Shown in pieces: positions 51,590 to 61,152 of a stretch of 64,000 nt of DNA (positions within the stretch are counted from its first letter, which is position 1; every line of letters begins with the position of its first letter). The notes beneath the pieces were generated by a model. The model worked only from the letters and a program-made list of their open reading frames with translations, searched no databases and was not told the DNA's origin. Position numbers and translations under genes: made by a program. The DNA comes from SLSG01 sp964477035 (lineage in GTDB: Bacteria > Bacteroidota > Bacteroidia > Bacteroidales > UBA7960), in NCBI GenBank assembly GCA_964477035.1, contig CAYZCW010000001.1, positions 124,001 to 188,000 of the forward strand, in the 5' to 3' direction.

Positions 51590-51711
51590 ATTCAGTCGTT
51601 GGTTTTTTGGTGTTGGCGCAGGCCGCCTTGCGGAAAACCCGTTGCCAAAAGGGTGTGCTAATATACGAATTATTTATAAACAAATGCCATGCCTCCGGGG
51701 TTGAAAAAATC

Positions 51712-52107
51712 TCAAGACCCCTTTGGGCCGAGCCGGGGCAACCAGCCATACCGGAACAACAACAGTCCAAAAACCGTTCCAATCCCGTTCGAGTAAAAAT
51801 CCAGGGGACTTCCTTGGCGGCCCGGCAGGAAAAAATGCTGAAGCAGTTCCGTCAGGGCCCCATAGGCCAAACCGGAGGCAAGCACGATCCAGAGGCCGTG
51901 CCGGCGACCAAAACTGCCTGCCTTTTGTTTCGCCAGGCCATAACCCAGCAGCAGGGCAAATACCATGAAGAGGCCCAGGTGGACAAGCTTGTCCATGTGC
52001 TGGACCCGCAGCAAACCCGAAGCCGGGATGCGGTCGGCGGGGAGCCCGGTGGCGGCCAGCACGAGGAGGGCCCATCCGACGGATGGAAGTAAATACTTTC
52101 CCTTCAT
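51712..52107 (-). CDS. VanZ-like membrane protein
   Basis: A 131-residue protein with three or four hydrophobic spans and VanZ-type elements: DKLVHLGLFMVFALLLGYG, the ALTELLQHFFLPGRQGSPLDFYSNGIGTVFGLLL segment. VanZ proteins are associated with teicoplanin resistance in enterococci; in Gram-negative bacteria their function is not defined. It is 61 nt after gcvH on the same strand. Confidence 0.85.
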   Translation of the reverse strand: MKGKYLLPSVGWALLVLAATGLPADRIPASGLLRVQHMDKLVHLGLFMVFALLLGYGLAKQKAGSFGRRHGLWIVLASGLAYGALTELLQHFFLPGRQGSPLDFYSNGIGTVFGLLLFRYGWLPRLGPKGS

Positions 52108-52125
52108 GCAAGGGGGTTGGTTGGC

Positions 52126-52149
52126 GGCGGCTGCAGGCTTGCAGCCGCC
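52126..52149. repeat. Inverted repeat between vanZ-like gene and gcvH
   Basis: GGCGGCTGCA (52126-52135) and TGCAGCCGCC (52140-52149) form a 10-bp stem with a 4-nt loop but no T tract. It may slow polymerase after gcvH. Confidence 0.4.
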
Positions 52150-52168
52150 CGTTCACGGGGTCCTTGCC

Positions 52169-52549
52169 TCAGGCCTGGGTCAGCTCCTTGTATTGCCCGG
52201 CAGAAAGAAGCTTGTCCAGCTCGCCGGGGTCGGACATTTTGACCTTGATGATCCAGCCCTTTCCGTAAGGGTCTTTGTTGACCAGGTCGGGGGTGGATTC
52301 GATGTCGTCGTTGAACCCGGTCACTTCCCCGCTGACGGGCATGAACAGGTCGGAAACGGTCTTTACGGCCTCGATGGTGCCAAAGGTTTCTTCCTGGTCC
52401 AGGCTTTCGCCCACAGTGTCCACTTCAATGTATACGATGTCTCCCAGTTCGTTCTGGGCGAAGTCTGTGATGCCAATAATGGCAATGTCTCCTTCCACCT
52501 TGACCCACTCATGGTCTTTCGTATACTTCAAATCGTCCGGGATGTTCAT
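52169..52549 (-). CDS. gcvH: Glycine cleavage system H protein
   Basis: GcvH shuttles the aminomethyl group in glycine cleavage on a lipoyl-lysine. The 126-residue protein has the lipoyl attachment segment ETFGTIEAVKTVSDLFMP, preceded by YTKDHEWVKVEGDIAIIGITDFAQ. The start at 52549 gives the conventional N-terminus MNIPDDLKYTKDHEW; the longer frame to 52606 begins near the promoter. No other gcv gene is in view. Confidence 0.95.
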   Translation of the reverse strand: MNIPDDLKYTKDHEWVKVEGDIAIIGITDFAQNELGDIVYIEVDTVGESLDQEETFGTIEAVKTVSDLFMPVSGEVTGFNDDIESTPDLVNKDPYGKGWIIKVKMSDPGELDKLLSAGQYKELTQA

Positions 52550-52595
52550 GTTTTGGGTGTTTAAGTGAATGAAATATGTTGGGGGTTTGTCTGGC

Positions 52596-52603
52596 CAAAA
52601 ATA
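52596..52603 (-). promoter_or_regulatory. Promoter -7 box for gcvH
   Basis: The minus strand reads TATTTTTG, an exact TAnnTTTG, 46 nt before the gcvH ATG. TTTG at 52629-52626 stands 22 nt upstream. A second TATTTTTG overlaps that element at 52633-52626. Confidence 0.6.
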
Positions 52604-52717
52604 CAACCTTTTTCGAAAGGAAAACCAAAAATATGGAAATCAACCGGAGGCCGCAGCGGGTTCCGGAATCCGGTCAGATTATTTTTACGGGGAGACAGCC
52701 CGGAGGTTAAAGGGGGG

Positions 52718-53026
52718 TCAGAGCAGGCCCAGCTCCAGCATGGCGGCATCCGACATGTTTTCCCTGGTCCATTCGGGCTCAAAGACCAGTTTCAGTTCGA
52801 CCTCAGAGACCCCTTCGGTGTTTCGCACAGCAGCCTTGACTTCATCGACCAGCTGGTCGGCCACAGGACAATTCGGGTTGGTCAGGGTCATGTCCATGGC
52901 CACCTTGCCGGCGGCATCGACCTCCAGGCGGTAGATCAGTCCCAGGTCGTAAATATTGACCGGTATCTCCGGGTCAAAAACGGTTTTAAGGGCCTGGATG
53001 ATGCGGGAAAGGAGTTCTTCTTGCAT
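52718..53026 (-). CDS. MIP18 family (DUF59) iron-sulfur assembly factor, SufT-like
   Basis: A 102-residue protein with DPEIPVNIYDLGLIY at the start and TLTNPNCPVADQL, the conserved Cys-containing motif of DUF59/MIP18 proteins (SufT, PaaD, the eukaryotic MIP18 subunit). They help mature or transfer Fe-S clusters. It follows sufE by 12 nt as the last gene of the suf operon, which fits that role. Confidence 0.9.
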   Translation of the reverse strand: MQEELLSRIIQALKTVFDPEIPVNIYDLGLIYRLEVDAAGKVAMDMTLTNPNCPVADQLVDEVKAAVRNTEGVSEVELKLVFEPEWTRENMSDAAMLELGLL

Positions 53027-53038
53027 GACTTTGACGGG

Positions 53039-53467
53039 TTAGGAAGCGCTTGACCGGGCCTGAAAAGCCAGGGCGTATAATTTCATTTGTTTGATCATGT
53101 TCAGCAGGCCGTTGGACCGTGTCTGGGACAGGTGTTCCTTCAGTCCGATCCGGTCAATGAATGACAGGTCGCTGTCGATGATGTCCTGTGGCGGCTGGCC
53201 GCTGAGGACCCGGATCAGCAAAGCCACAATGCCCTTCGTGATCAGGGCGTCGCTGTCGGCCCGGAATACCACCTTCCCGTTTTCCTGGGATGCCCGCAGC
53301 CAGACCTGCGACTGGCAGCCGTTGATCAGGTAACGGTCCTCCTTCTGGGAGGCATCCATGGCGGGCAACTCCCTGCCGATCTCGATCAGGTAATTGTACT
53401 TGTCCATCCAGTCCTCAAACAATCCGAATTCTTCGATGACCTGCTGTTCCTTTTCCTTGATGTTCAT
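53039..53467 (-). CDS. sufE: Cysteine desulfuration protein SufE
   Basis: SufE accepts sulfur from SufS and hands it to SufB. The 142-residue protein has the acceptor Cys in LINGCQSQVWL and FADSDALITKG. The start at 53467 gives the usual MNIKEKEQQVIEEFGLFEDWMDKYNYLIEIG; the longer frame to 53659 adds 64 residues of unrelated sequence antisense to the neighbouring gene. Confidence 0.94.
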   Translation of the reverse strand: MNIKEKEQQVIEEFGLFEDWMDKYNYLIEIGRELPAMDASQKEDRYLINGCQSQVWLRASQENGKVVFRADSDALITKGIVALLIRVLSGQPPQDIIDSDLSFIDRIGLKEHLSQTRSNGLLNMIKQMKLYALAFQARSSAS

Positions 53468-53510
53468 ATCTCTTCCGGCCTGTGGCCGCCAGGTGTTTGA
53501 TGAAACAAAA

Positions 53511-54005
53511 TTAGAACAATTCCGCTTTTTCCCCATCCGAAAGCCCCAGGTCCGTGGCCGCCCGGAATGGGGTGGGCCTGCTGAGGATAAAAAACAACAG
53601 GATGATGGCAAGCAGCAGCAACAGGTCGTTGTCGCCCGTGGCCAGAAAAAGGAGGGCATCCATCATGAACACGCTTGCCGTCATGGCCAGGCGAAGGACC
53701 ACCGCCCTGCGGTACAGGGCGATCTTCAGGTCGAGCGTCCACCGGGGTTCCACGCGCCGCATCATTCTTTGGGGGTATCCGTAGGCCAGGGGAATGATCA
53801 CGATGGCCAGGGCAATGGCCAGCCCCTTCTGGATGCCGGGTTGCGTGTCGCCTGCCCCGGAAAGGGGACCCCGCGCACTGAGCACCAGGGAGACAACCAC
53901 CAGAACCAGGACCATGGCCAGGAAAAAGGCCCCGTATGTCCGGACCAGTTTGCGAAAATTGTTTCTTGCAGGGGGTTCGTTCATGCCCGTTTTTTTTTGG
54001 CTCAT
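53511..54005 (-). CDS. Small membrane protein inside the suf operon
   Basis: A 164-residue protein with four hydrophobic spans (such as FFLAMVLVLVVVSLVLSA and LAIVIIPLAYG) and basic loops (YPQRMMRRVEPRW). I do not recognise a family. Its first four bases overlap the sufS stop (ATGA), and sufE follows 43 nt later, so it is translated as part of the suf transcript. A role in membrane-linked Fe-S biogenesis is only guessed from context. Confidence 0.75.
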   Translation of the reverse strand: MSQKKTGMNEPPARNNFRKLVRTYGAFFLAMVLVLVVVSLVLSARGPLSGAGDTQPGIQKGLAIALAIVIIPLAYGYPQRMMRRVEPRWTLDLKIALYRRAVVLRLAMTASVFMMDALLFLATGDNDLLLLLAIILLFFILSRPTPFRAATDLGLSDGEKAELF

Positions 54006-55222
54006 GCAAACATGGTGCGGATGCGGCGGAGCCCGTCGGTCAGCGCATCCAGTTCCCCGGGGGTGTTGTAAGCCGCCAGGGAGACCCTGACGGTGCCGGG
54101 AATCCCGAAGCGGTCCATCAGGGGCTGGGCGCAGTGGTGTCCTGTGCGCACGGCAATGCCCAGTTTGTCGAGAATGGTGCCGGTGTCGTATGGATGAATG
54201 TCCTTGAACAGGAAGGAGATGACCCCGGCCCGGTGGGCAGGCATTCCGATAAAACGGATGTTGTCCAGGGAAGAAAGCTGTTCCATGGCATAATCAACCA
54301 GCCGGTCCTCATGGGCAGCAATTTGTTCCCACCCAAGGCCCCGGACATAATCCAGGGCGGCTTCCATGCCCAGCACATCGCCCACACTGGGGGTGCCGGC
54401 TTCGAATTTAAAGGGCAGGTCATTGTAAGTGGTTTGTTCGAAACGGACCTCCCGGATCATTTCGCCTCCCCCCTGGTAGGGGGGCATGCGTTCGAGCCAC
54501 TCTTCCTTTCCGTAGAGGACCCCCACCCCCATCGGGCCGTAAACCTTGTGTGCAGAGAAACAGTAAAAGTCGCATCCCAGCTCTTGCACGTCTATGGGGA
54601 GGTGTGGTGCCGCCTGGGCTCCGTCGATCAGAACCGGTATGCCGTTCCGGTGGGCCAGGTCGATGAGCTCCTTCACCGGGTTGATCGTGCCCAGGGCATT
54701 GCTGACATGGGTGACAGCCACCAGGCGGGTCTTTTCACTGAGCAGGTCAGCGAAGGCGTTCATGTCCAGCTCCCCGCTGTCGGTAACAGGAATGACCTTC
54801 AGCCTGGCCTGGCGGTCCCCACAGGCCATCTGCCAGGGCACGATGTTGGAGTGGTGTTCCATGGCCGACACGAGGATCTCGTCTCCGGCCCGGAGAAACT
54901 TCCTTGAAAAGGAGCTGGCCACCAGGTTGATCGATTCGGTGGTGCCCCGGGTGAATACCACCTCATGGGCCCCGGGTGCGTTCATGAATGCCGCGGCGCT
55001 TTGCCTTGCCTTTTCATAGGCCTCCGTGGCCTGCTGGCTCAGGAAGTGGGCCCCTCGGTGGATGTTGCTGTTTTCTTTTTCGTAATATTGGCTGAGCCGC
55101 TGAATCACCGCAGCTGGCTTCTGCGTGGTAGCTGCATTGTCCAGGTAAACCAGGGGCCTGCCGTTAACCTGCTGGTGCAGGGCCGGGAAGTCTTTGCGGA
55201 TCTGTTCCGGGTTCAGGTTCAT
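54002..55222 (-). CDS. sufS: Cysteine desulfurase SufS
   Basis: A 406-residue PLP enzyme that releases sulfur from cysteine as persulfide. It shows YLDNAATTQKP, HRGAHFLSQQAT, EHHSNIVPWQ, the PLP lysine in FCFSAHKVYGPMGVGVLYG and the catalytic Cys in RTGHHCAQPLMDRFG. The start is the ATG at 55222; a GTG two codons upstream is not favoured. The SufS rather than IscS class matches the neighbouring sufE. Confidence 0.95.
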   Translation of the reverse strand: MNLNPEQIRKDFPALHQQVNGRPLVYLDNAATTQKPAAVIQRLSQYYEKENSNIHRGAHFLSQQATEAYEKARQSAAAFMNAPGAHEVVFTRGTTESINLVASSFSRKFLRAGDEILVSAMEHHSNIVPWQMACGDRQARLKVIPVTDSGELDMNAFADLLSEKTRLVAVTHVSNALGTINPVKELIDLAHRNGIPVLIDGAQAAPHLPIDVQELGCDFYCFSAHKVYGPMGVGVLYGKEEWLERMPPYQGGGEMIREVRFEQTTYNDLPFKFEAGTPSVGDVLGMEAALDYVRGLGWEQIAAHEDRLVDYAMEQLSSLDNIRFIGMPAHRAGVISFLFKDIHPYDTGTILDKLGIAVRTGHHCAQPLMDRFGIPGTVRVSLAAYNTPGELDALTDGLRRIRTMFA

Positions 55223-55234
55223 GCGCACAGGGTT

Positions 55235-56644
55235 TTATAACTGGCTCAGGTCAATATTGAAGGTGGTTGGTTCCTTGCTGTTGCAGTGCAGCATGCACTG
55301 GTCACAAATCGACAATTCTCCCCGCAGCCGCTTTTCGACCATGTGATCCAGCCGTTGCCGGAGGGCCTCGATGGAGATGCGGTTGATGATCTCCACGGCG
55401 AAGGCATACATCATCAGTTGGCGGGCTGTCCGTTCGCACAGGCCCCGGGAGCGCAGGTAGAACATGGCCTCCGGATCCAGTTGACCGACGGTGGCCCCGT
55501 GGCTGCATTTCACATCGTCGGCATAGATTTCCAGGTGGGGCTGGGTATTGGCCCTGGCATCGTCGGTAAGCAGGAGGTTTTTGTTGTTCTGGTAAGCCAG
55601 GGTGCGCTGGGCGTCCCGCCTGACCATCACCTTGCCGCTGAATACCGCCTTGGCCTCATCATCCAGAACGCCCTTGTAGAGTTGATCGCTGGTGCAATCC
55701 GGGGCGGCATGATCGATATACAACTGGTTGTCCACATGCTGGTTGCTGTCCACCAGGTAAAGACCGCTGTGATCCGACCGGCATCCCGGCTGGAGGAGGG
55801 TGGCCTCAATGATGTTTTTGGTGAAGCCCCCGTTCAGGGTGATGATGCCGGTATGCACCCGGCTGTCCTGCTTCTGCTGGATGTAGGTTGAGGTGACCAG
55901 CCCTGAATTCCTGCCCTTGTTCTGGATTTTGTAATGGTCAATGACGGCGCCAGGTTCGGCAAAGAGCTCCATGACCGTGTTGGTGAAGCTGACCTTGTGG
56001 GTCAGGCTGTGGTCACAATGCACCAGGGTTGCTTCCGCCCCCTTTTCTGCGATCACCAGGTGACGCGGTTGCAGGAAAACGGGCACCTTGCTGTCCACAA
56101 TGTTGATCAGCTGGATGGGCTTCTCCAAAACCACCCCTTCGGGAACATAGACGAAGAGACCGTCCTGCAAAAACAGGGTGTTGAGGGCTGCCAGGCCGGA
56201 TCGTTCCATTTTGGCCGCCCTCCCCAGGTAGCGGTCAATCAGGTCGGGGTACACTTCCATGGCCCTGGCGAGGCTGCCGATGATGGTGCCGTCGGGCAGC
56301 CTGGTCAGCGGGGCCTGTTTGTAAACGAACCACCCGTTGAGCAGGGTCACGCTGAAGGTGTCCAGATCGTACACATCGCAGGTGAAGATTTTGTCGATGT
56401 CCATGCTGCGGCTCCTGTTTTCGAAATCGAAAACAAATTCGGTGCTGAGCAGGGGCTCCAGGTTGGTGAAGCGCCAGCTTTCCTGGCTCGTGGAAGGGAA
56501 GCCGTGTTCCCTGAACCGGGCCATTGCGTTCTGCCGCAGCCGGTTGACAAGGGGGGTGGCCTGGGCCCGGATCTCGCCTCCATGCTCCTGGTACAGGGCC
56601 AGCAGTTGGTCAGTGATCGGATTGTGATGTATCTTGGTTTCCAT
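55235..56644 (-). CDS. sufD: Fe-S cluster assembly protein SufD
   Basis: A 469-residue scaffold subunit of SufBCD. The beta-helix region with QKQDSRVHTGIITLNGG and VDNQLYIDHAAPDCTSDQLYKGVLDDEA, and the C-terminal SHGATVGQLDPEAMFYLRSRGL containing the conserved His, fit SufD. It follows sufC by 53 nt and precedes sufS by 12 nt. Confidence 0.93.
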   Translation of the reverse strand: METKIHHNPITDQLLALYQEHGGEIRAQATPLVNRLRQNAMARFREHGFPSTSQESWRFTNLEPLLSTEFVFDFENRSRSMDIDKIFTCDVYDLDTFSVTLLNGWFVYKQAPLTRLPDGTIIGSLARAMEVYPDLIDRYLGRAAKMERSGLAALNTLFLQDGLFVYVPEGVVLEKPIQLINIVDSKVPVFLQPRHLVIAEKGAEATLVHCDHSLTHKVSFTNTVMELFAEPGAVIDHYKIQNKGRNSGLVTSTYIQQKQDSRVHTGIITLNGGFTKNIIEATLLQPGCRSDHSGLYLVDSNQHVDNQLYIDHAAPDCTSDQLYKGVLDDEAKAVFSGKVMVRRDAQRTLAYQNNKNLLLTDDARANTQPHLEIYADDVKCSHGATVGQLDPEAMFYLRSRGLCERTARQLMMYAFAVEIINRISIEALRQRLDHMVEKRLRGELSICDQCMLHCNSKEPTTFNIDLSQL

Positions 56645-56697
56645 GGACGGTTTTCTGAACTTTATATTTTTTCCATGAGTCGCGGGTTGCGGTCCTG

Positions 56698-57456
56698 TCA
56701 GACCCTGGCATCTGCCTCCCTGCGCACCCAGTCGTAGCCTTTTTCCTCCAGCTCCATGGCAAGCTCCTTGCCGCCACTCTTGACGATGCGGCCATCGAAC
56801 AGCACATGAACGAAGTCGGGTACGATGTAGTCGAGCAGGCGTTGATAATGGGTGATGACCACGGTGGCGTTGTCCTTGCGGCGCAATTTGTTCACCCCGT
56901 TGGCAACCACTTTGAGGGCGTCAATGTCCAGCCCGCTGTCGGTTTCGTCGAGGATGGCCAGCCGGGGCTCCAGCAGGGCCATCTGGAAGATTTCATTTTT
57001 TTTCTTCTCCCCTCCCGAAAACCCTTCATTGACTGAGCGACTGGTCAGGGCCGACTGGATCTCAACCAGCTTTTTCTTTTCCTCCATGATCTTGAGAAAC
57101 TCTGCGCCGGTAAGCGGTTCCAGTCCATAATGCTTGCGCTTTTCATTGATGGCGGTGCGCATGAAGTTGGCCATGCTCACCCCGGGAATCTCGACCGGAT
57201 ACTGAAACCCGAGGAAGATGCCTTCCCGGGCCCGCAGTTCAGGGCTCATCTCCAGGAGGTTTTGTCCCCTGTAAATTATTTCTCCCTCGTCGACATCGAA
57301 CAGCTCACGGCCGGCGATCACGGAAGCCAGGGTGCTTTTCCCGGTCCCGTTGGGTCCCATGATTGCGTGAATTTCCCCTTCTTTGACCTCCAGGCTGAAA
57401 CGGTTAAGGATGGTCTTTCCGCCGATGGACACGCTGAGGTTGCGAATGCTTAACAT
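56698..57456 (-). CDS. sufC: Fe-S cluster assembly ATPase SufC
   Basis: A 252-residue ABC-type ATPase that energises SufBD. It has Walker A MGPNGTGKSTLA, the signature SGGEKKKNEIFQM, Walker B LAILDETDSGLD and the switch ITHYQRLL. Between sufB and sufD in the usual order. Confidence 0.96.
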   Translation of the reverse strand: MLSIRNLSVSIGGKTILNRFSLEVKEGEIHAIMGPNGTGKSTLASVIAGRELFDVDEGEIIYRGQNLLEMSPELRAREGIFLGFQYPVEIPGVSMANFMRTAINEKRKHYGLEPLTGAEFLKIMEEKKKLVEIQSALTSRSVNEGFSGGEKKKNEIFQMALLEPRLAILDETDSGLDIDALKVVANGVNKLRRKDNATVVITHYQRLLDYIVPDFVHVLFDGRIVKSGGKELAMELEEKGYDWVRREADARV

Positions 57457-57501
57457 GGTTGTCAGATGGTGTTAAAAGTTGTGTACTGTGTGTGTTTTTG
57501 T

Positions 57502-58950
<1,449 letters not shown>

Positions 58951-59012
58951 GTTGCGCAAAAGGGACCGGCGGCAGGCAACCGCCTAATTTAAATTCAGTT
59001 TAAATTAATGTG

Positions 59013-59020
59013 CAAATATA
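59013..59020 (-). promoter_or_regulatory. Promoter -7 box for the suf operon
   Basis: The minus strand reads TATATTTG, an exact TAnnTTTG, 62 nt before the sufB ATG. GTTG stands 20 nt upstream as a fair -33 element. No clear IscR-type or Fur-type operator is recognised. Confidence 0.62.
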
Positions 59021-59126
59021 GCAAAGATGTTCGGTTAATTCAACCGCAAATGCCCGAAATTGGCGGGACGGAAGCGTGTGCGGCCGGAACCCGTGTTTCC
59101 GCCTCCCTGCCTGCCGGGGAAGGGGC

Positions 59127-60152
59127 TTATGGTCTCAGGGTGTCCGTCTGACCGGTCAGCTCCAGCCCGGCATGCCGGCTTGTTCCCCGGAACAGGGTCT
59201 TGCCGGCCCCATCCGACAAGCGGACCTCCAGGGAAGCATCAATGCTTTCATGAATGAGACGCTGCATGGTCCCGCCAACGGGCGCCTTCAGGGCTCCCGT
59301 ATTCCCGGTCAGTCCACCGACCTCTATCCGGAATCCTTTTCCCTGCAGTCCGACCAGGATCCGGCCTTCGTGTTTTTCCAGCCGGGTGATCCGTGCCCCG
59401 GTGTGGGTGGCAAAATCATACCGCCTGCCTTCATGCAGAAAGTAGCCCAGGAAGCCGGTAAAGGATTTGCCAATCCAGGGGATGTTTGCCACGGAGAGCA
59501 TGAAGGAGGTGCCCCTTGTTTCAAAATGGTTGGCCTGCATCCAGACCCAGGCAGATGGCATGGAGGTGCCCCAGTCCTTCTCAATGTACCCCCGTCCGCC
59601 GGAAAAACGTACTTCCTTTCCGTTCAGCTCAAGCCCTCCCAGGATTTCATGGTCGAGGCTGACCACCCCGTGGTAGCATTCCATGAATGGCATGTAGCGG
59701 TACCAGCCCATGATGCCCGGCCGGGTGAGCCCCGCAGGATAGCAAACCCGGCCCTCGAATCCAAGCCTGCCGGAGAAAGTGGCACCCTGTCCTGCCAGAT
59801 GCAGTTCCATGTGGGAGGCAGAGAAACGGTTCCTGCCGATTTTTACCGCAAAGCCATTCCGGGAATAAGAAAATCCTTCCAGGGGAAACCGGAAATACCA
59901 GCTTTGTCCGGTCATGCCATCGATGGCCTGCACAAAGGCGTGTGAATCATCCGACGAAATGGAAACGCCCGGGATAAAAGCCCGGGAGTGCCTGCCGCAG
60001 GGGCTGACAATTTTGAAGTACCAGCCTTCGAAGTAGCTGCCCCGCCTGCGGTTGCCCTGAAACCAGGACGGATTCCACAGCTTCTTGATGTCGTATAAAC
60101 CGGGCAGGCTGCGCCCCTGTGTGATTGTCCTGGTGTTGCCGTCTGTTTCCAT
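59127..60152 (-). CDS. Tocopherol cyclase-like protein
   Basis: A 341-residue protein with the family signature FEGWYFKIV, SHAFVQAIDG, YRYMPFMECYHGVVSLDH and EKDWGTSMPSAWVWMQANHF, matching tocopherol-cyclase-type proteins. In plants and cyanobacteria this fold closes the chroman ring; bacterial members without the rest of the pathway have unknown roles, and no tocopherol pathway gene lies nearby. Single gene between suf and a lipoprotein gene. Confidence 0.85.
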   Translation of the reverse strand: METDGNTRTITQGRSLPGLYDIKKLWNPSWFQGNRRRGSYFEGWYFKIVSPCGRHSRAFIPGVSISSDDSHAFVQAIDGMTGQSWYFRFPLEGFSYSRNGFAVKIGRNRFSASHMELHLAGQGATFSGRLGFEGRVCYPAGLTRPGIMGWYRYMPFMECYHGVVSLDHEILGGLELNGKEVRFSGGRGYIEKDWGTSMPSAWVWMQANHFETRGTSFMLSVANIPWIGKSFTGFLGYFLHEGRRYDFATHTGARITRLEKHEGRILVGLQGKGFRIEVGGLTGNTGALKAPVGGTMQRLIHESIDASLEVRLSDGAGKTLFRGTSRHAGLELTGQTDTLRP

Positions 60153-60305
60153 GGGCCGGTGCGTTTCAGGTTCAACAGCACAAGGTAGTTAAAAGTTCGG
60201 GGCCGGACCCCCTTTCCCCCCCCGGCCTGCCGCCTTTTTTCTGCCCGCCTTCAGAAAAAAAGTCGTAAGTTCGCATGACCAACCCCAACCAAAACAACCA
60301 GTCCC

Positions 60306-60890
60306 ATGAGACATTTTTTATTGATTGCCATTGTCGGATTATTTTTCGCGGCTTGCGGGCCCTCCCCGCAAACGGCCGAAACCACTCAGCGGGATACCCT
60401 TACCGCGGTCCTGTCTCCTGAAGAACAGGCCTTCCTGGACAACCTGGCCAGCCTGTGCGGAAAATCCTTCCGGGGCCGGGAAACCTACATGGCCCCGGGC
60501 CGCGAGAGCTGGGCCCACCTTGATTTTGTGATGCACGTCACAGAATGCGGGGAGGACCATGTCCACATCCCTTTCCATTTGAGCGATGATACCTCCAGGA
60601 CCTGGATGTTTCTGGTCGAGAACGGCCGCCTGCGGTTCCGGCACGACCACCGGCATCCGGACGGCACGCCCGAAGAAAGCACCCTTTACGGAGGCTATGC
60701 CGATGGGAGCGGCACCCCATTCTCACAGCATTTCCCTGCGGATGAGTACACCATTGAATTGCTGCAGGACACCCTGGGCAGGCAATGGAACATTGTCATG
60801 GATGAAGCGATGACCAATTTTTCCTACCAGCTTCAATACCGTGACGAGATCGTTTTTCAGGCGGACTTTGACCTGAGCAACCCCCTGTAG
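60306..60890 (+). CDS. Lipoprotein of unknown function
   Basis: A 194-residue protein with a lipoprotein signal (IAIVGLFFAACG). The mature part includes LCGKSFRGRETYM, HVHIPFHLSDDTSRTWMFL and RHDHRHPDGTPEES, with many His and Asp residues that could bind a metal. I cannot name its family. TAAGTTCG (60266-60273), one base from TAnnTTTG, is its possible -7 box. Confidence 0.75.
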   Translation: MRHFLLIAIVGLFFAACGPSPQTAETTQRDTLTAVLSPEEQAFLDNLASLCGKSFRGRETYMAPGRESWAHLDFVMHVTECGEDHVHIPFHLSDDTSRTWMFLVENGRLRFRHDHRHPDGTPEESTLYGGYADGSGTPFSQHFPADEYTIELLQDTLGRQWNIVMDEAMTNFSYQLQYRDEIVFQADFDLSNPL

Positions 60891-61152
60891 TCCGGAAGGG
60901 TTTTCCCGCGTGTTTTTTTCTGCTACCGGCAGGCCACCGGTTGTGAACGGGTCCCTGCCCGGGGACCCTGTCGCCCGTGAACACCTGTTCCCGGACAGCT
61001 TCCCCTGGGTTCTTTCCGGACACAAGGTGTCCGTTATCGCCCAATAACCGGCCGGCTCGGCCGGTCGCCAGAGACATAAGTTGTTTGTATGCAGGTAAGT
61101 GCAATTCGTGGAGTGGTTTTTGAGCCGGCCATCTGGGAATCAACACCATGCC
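60891..61152. other. Intergenic region before the ABC permease gene
   Basis: This 262-nt stretch holds several GC-rich repeats: GGTCCC with GGGACC near 60956-60973 and GGCCGG with CCGGCC near 61048-61062. No T-tracted terminator, exact promoter box, RNA gene or convincing open frame is seen. Confidence 0.4.

Noticed and set aside
53468..53659. Longer sufE frame with a Cys-rich N-terminus
   Set aside because: The added residues are antisense-frame noise overlapping the membrane protein gene, and SufE proteins begin near the ATG at 53467.
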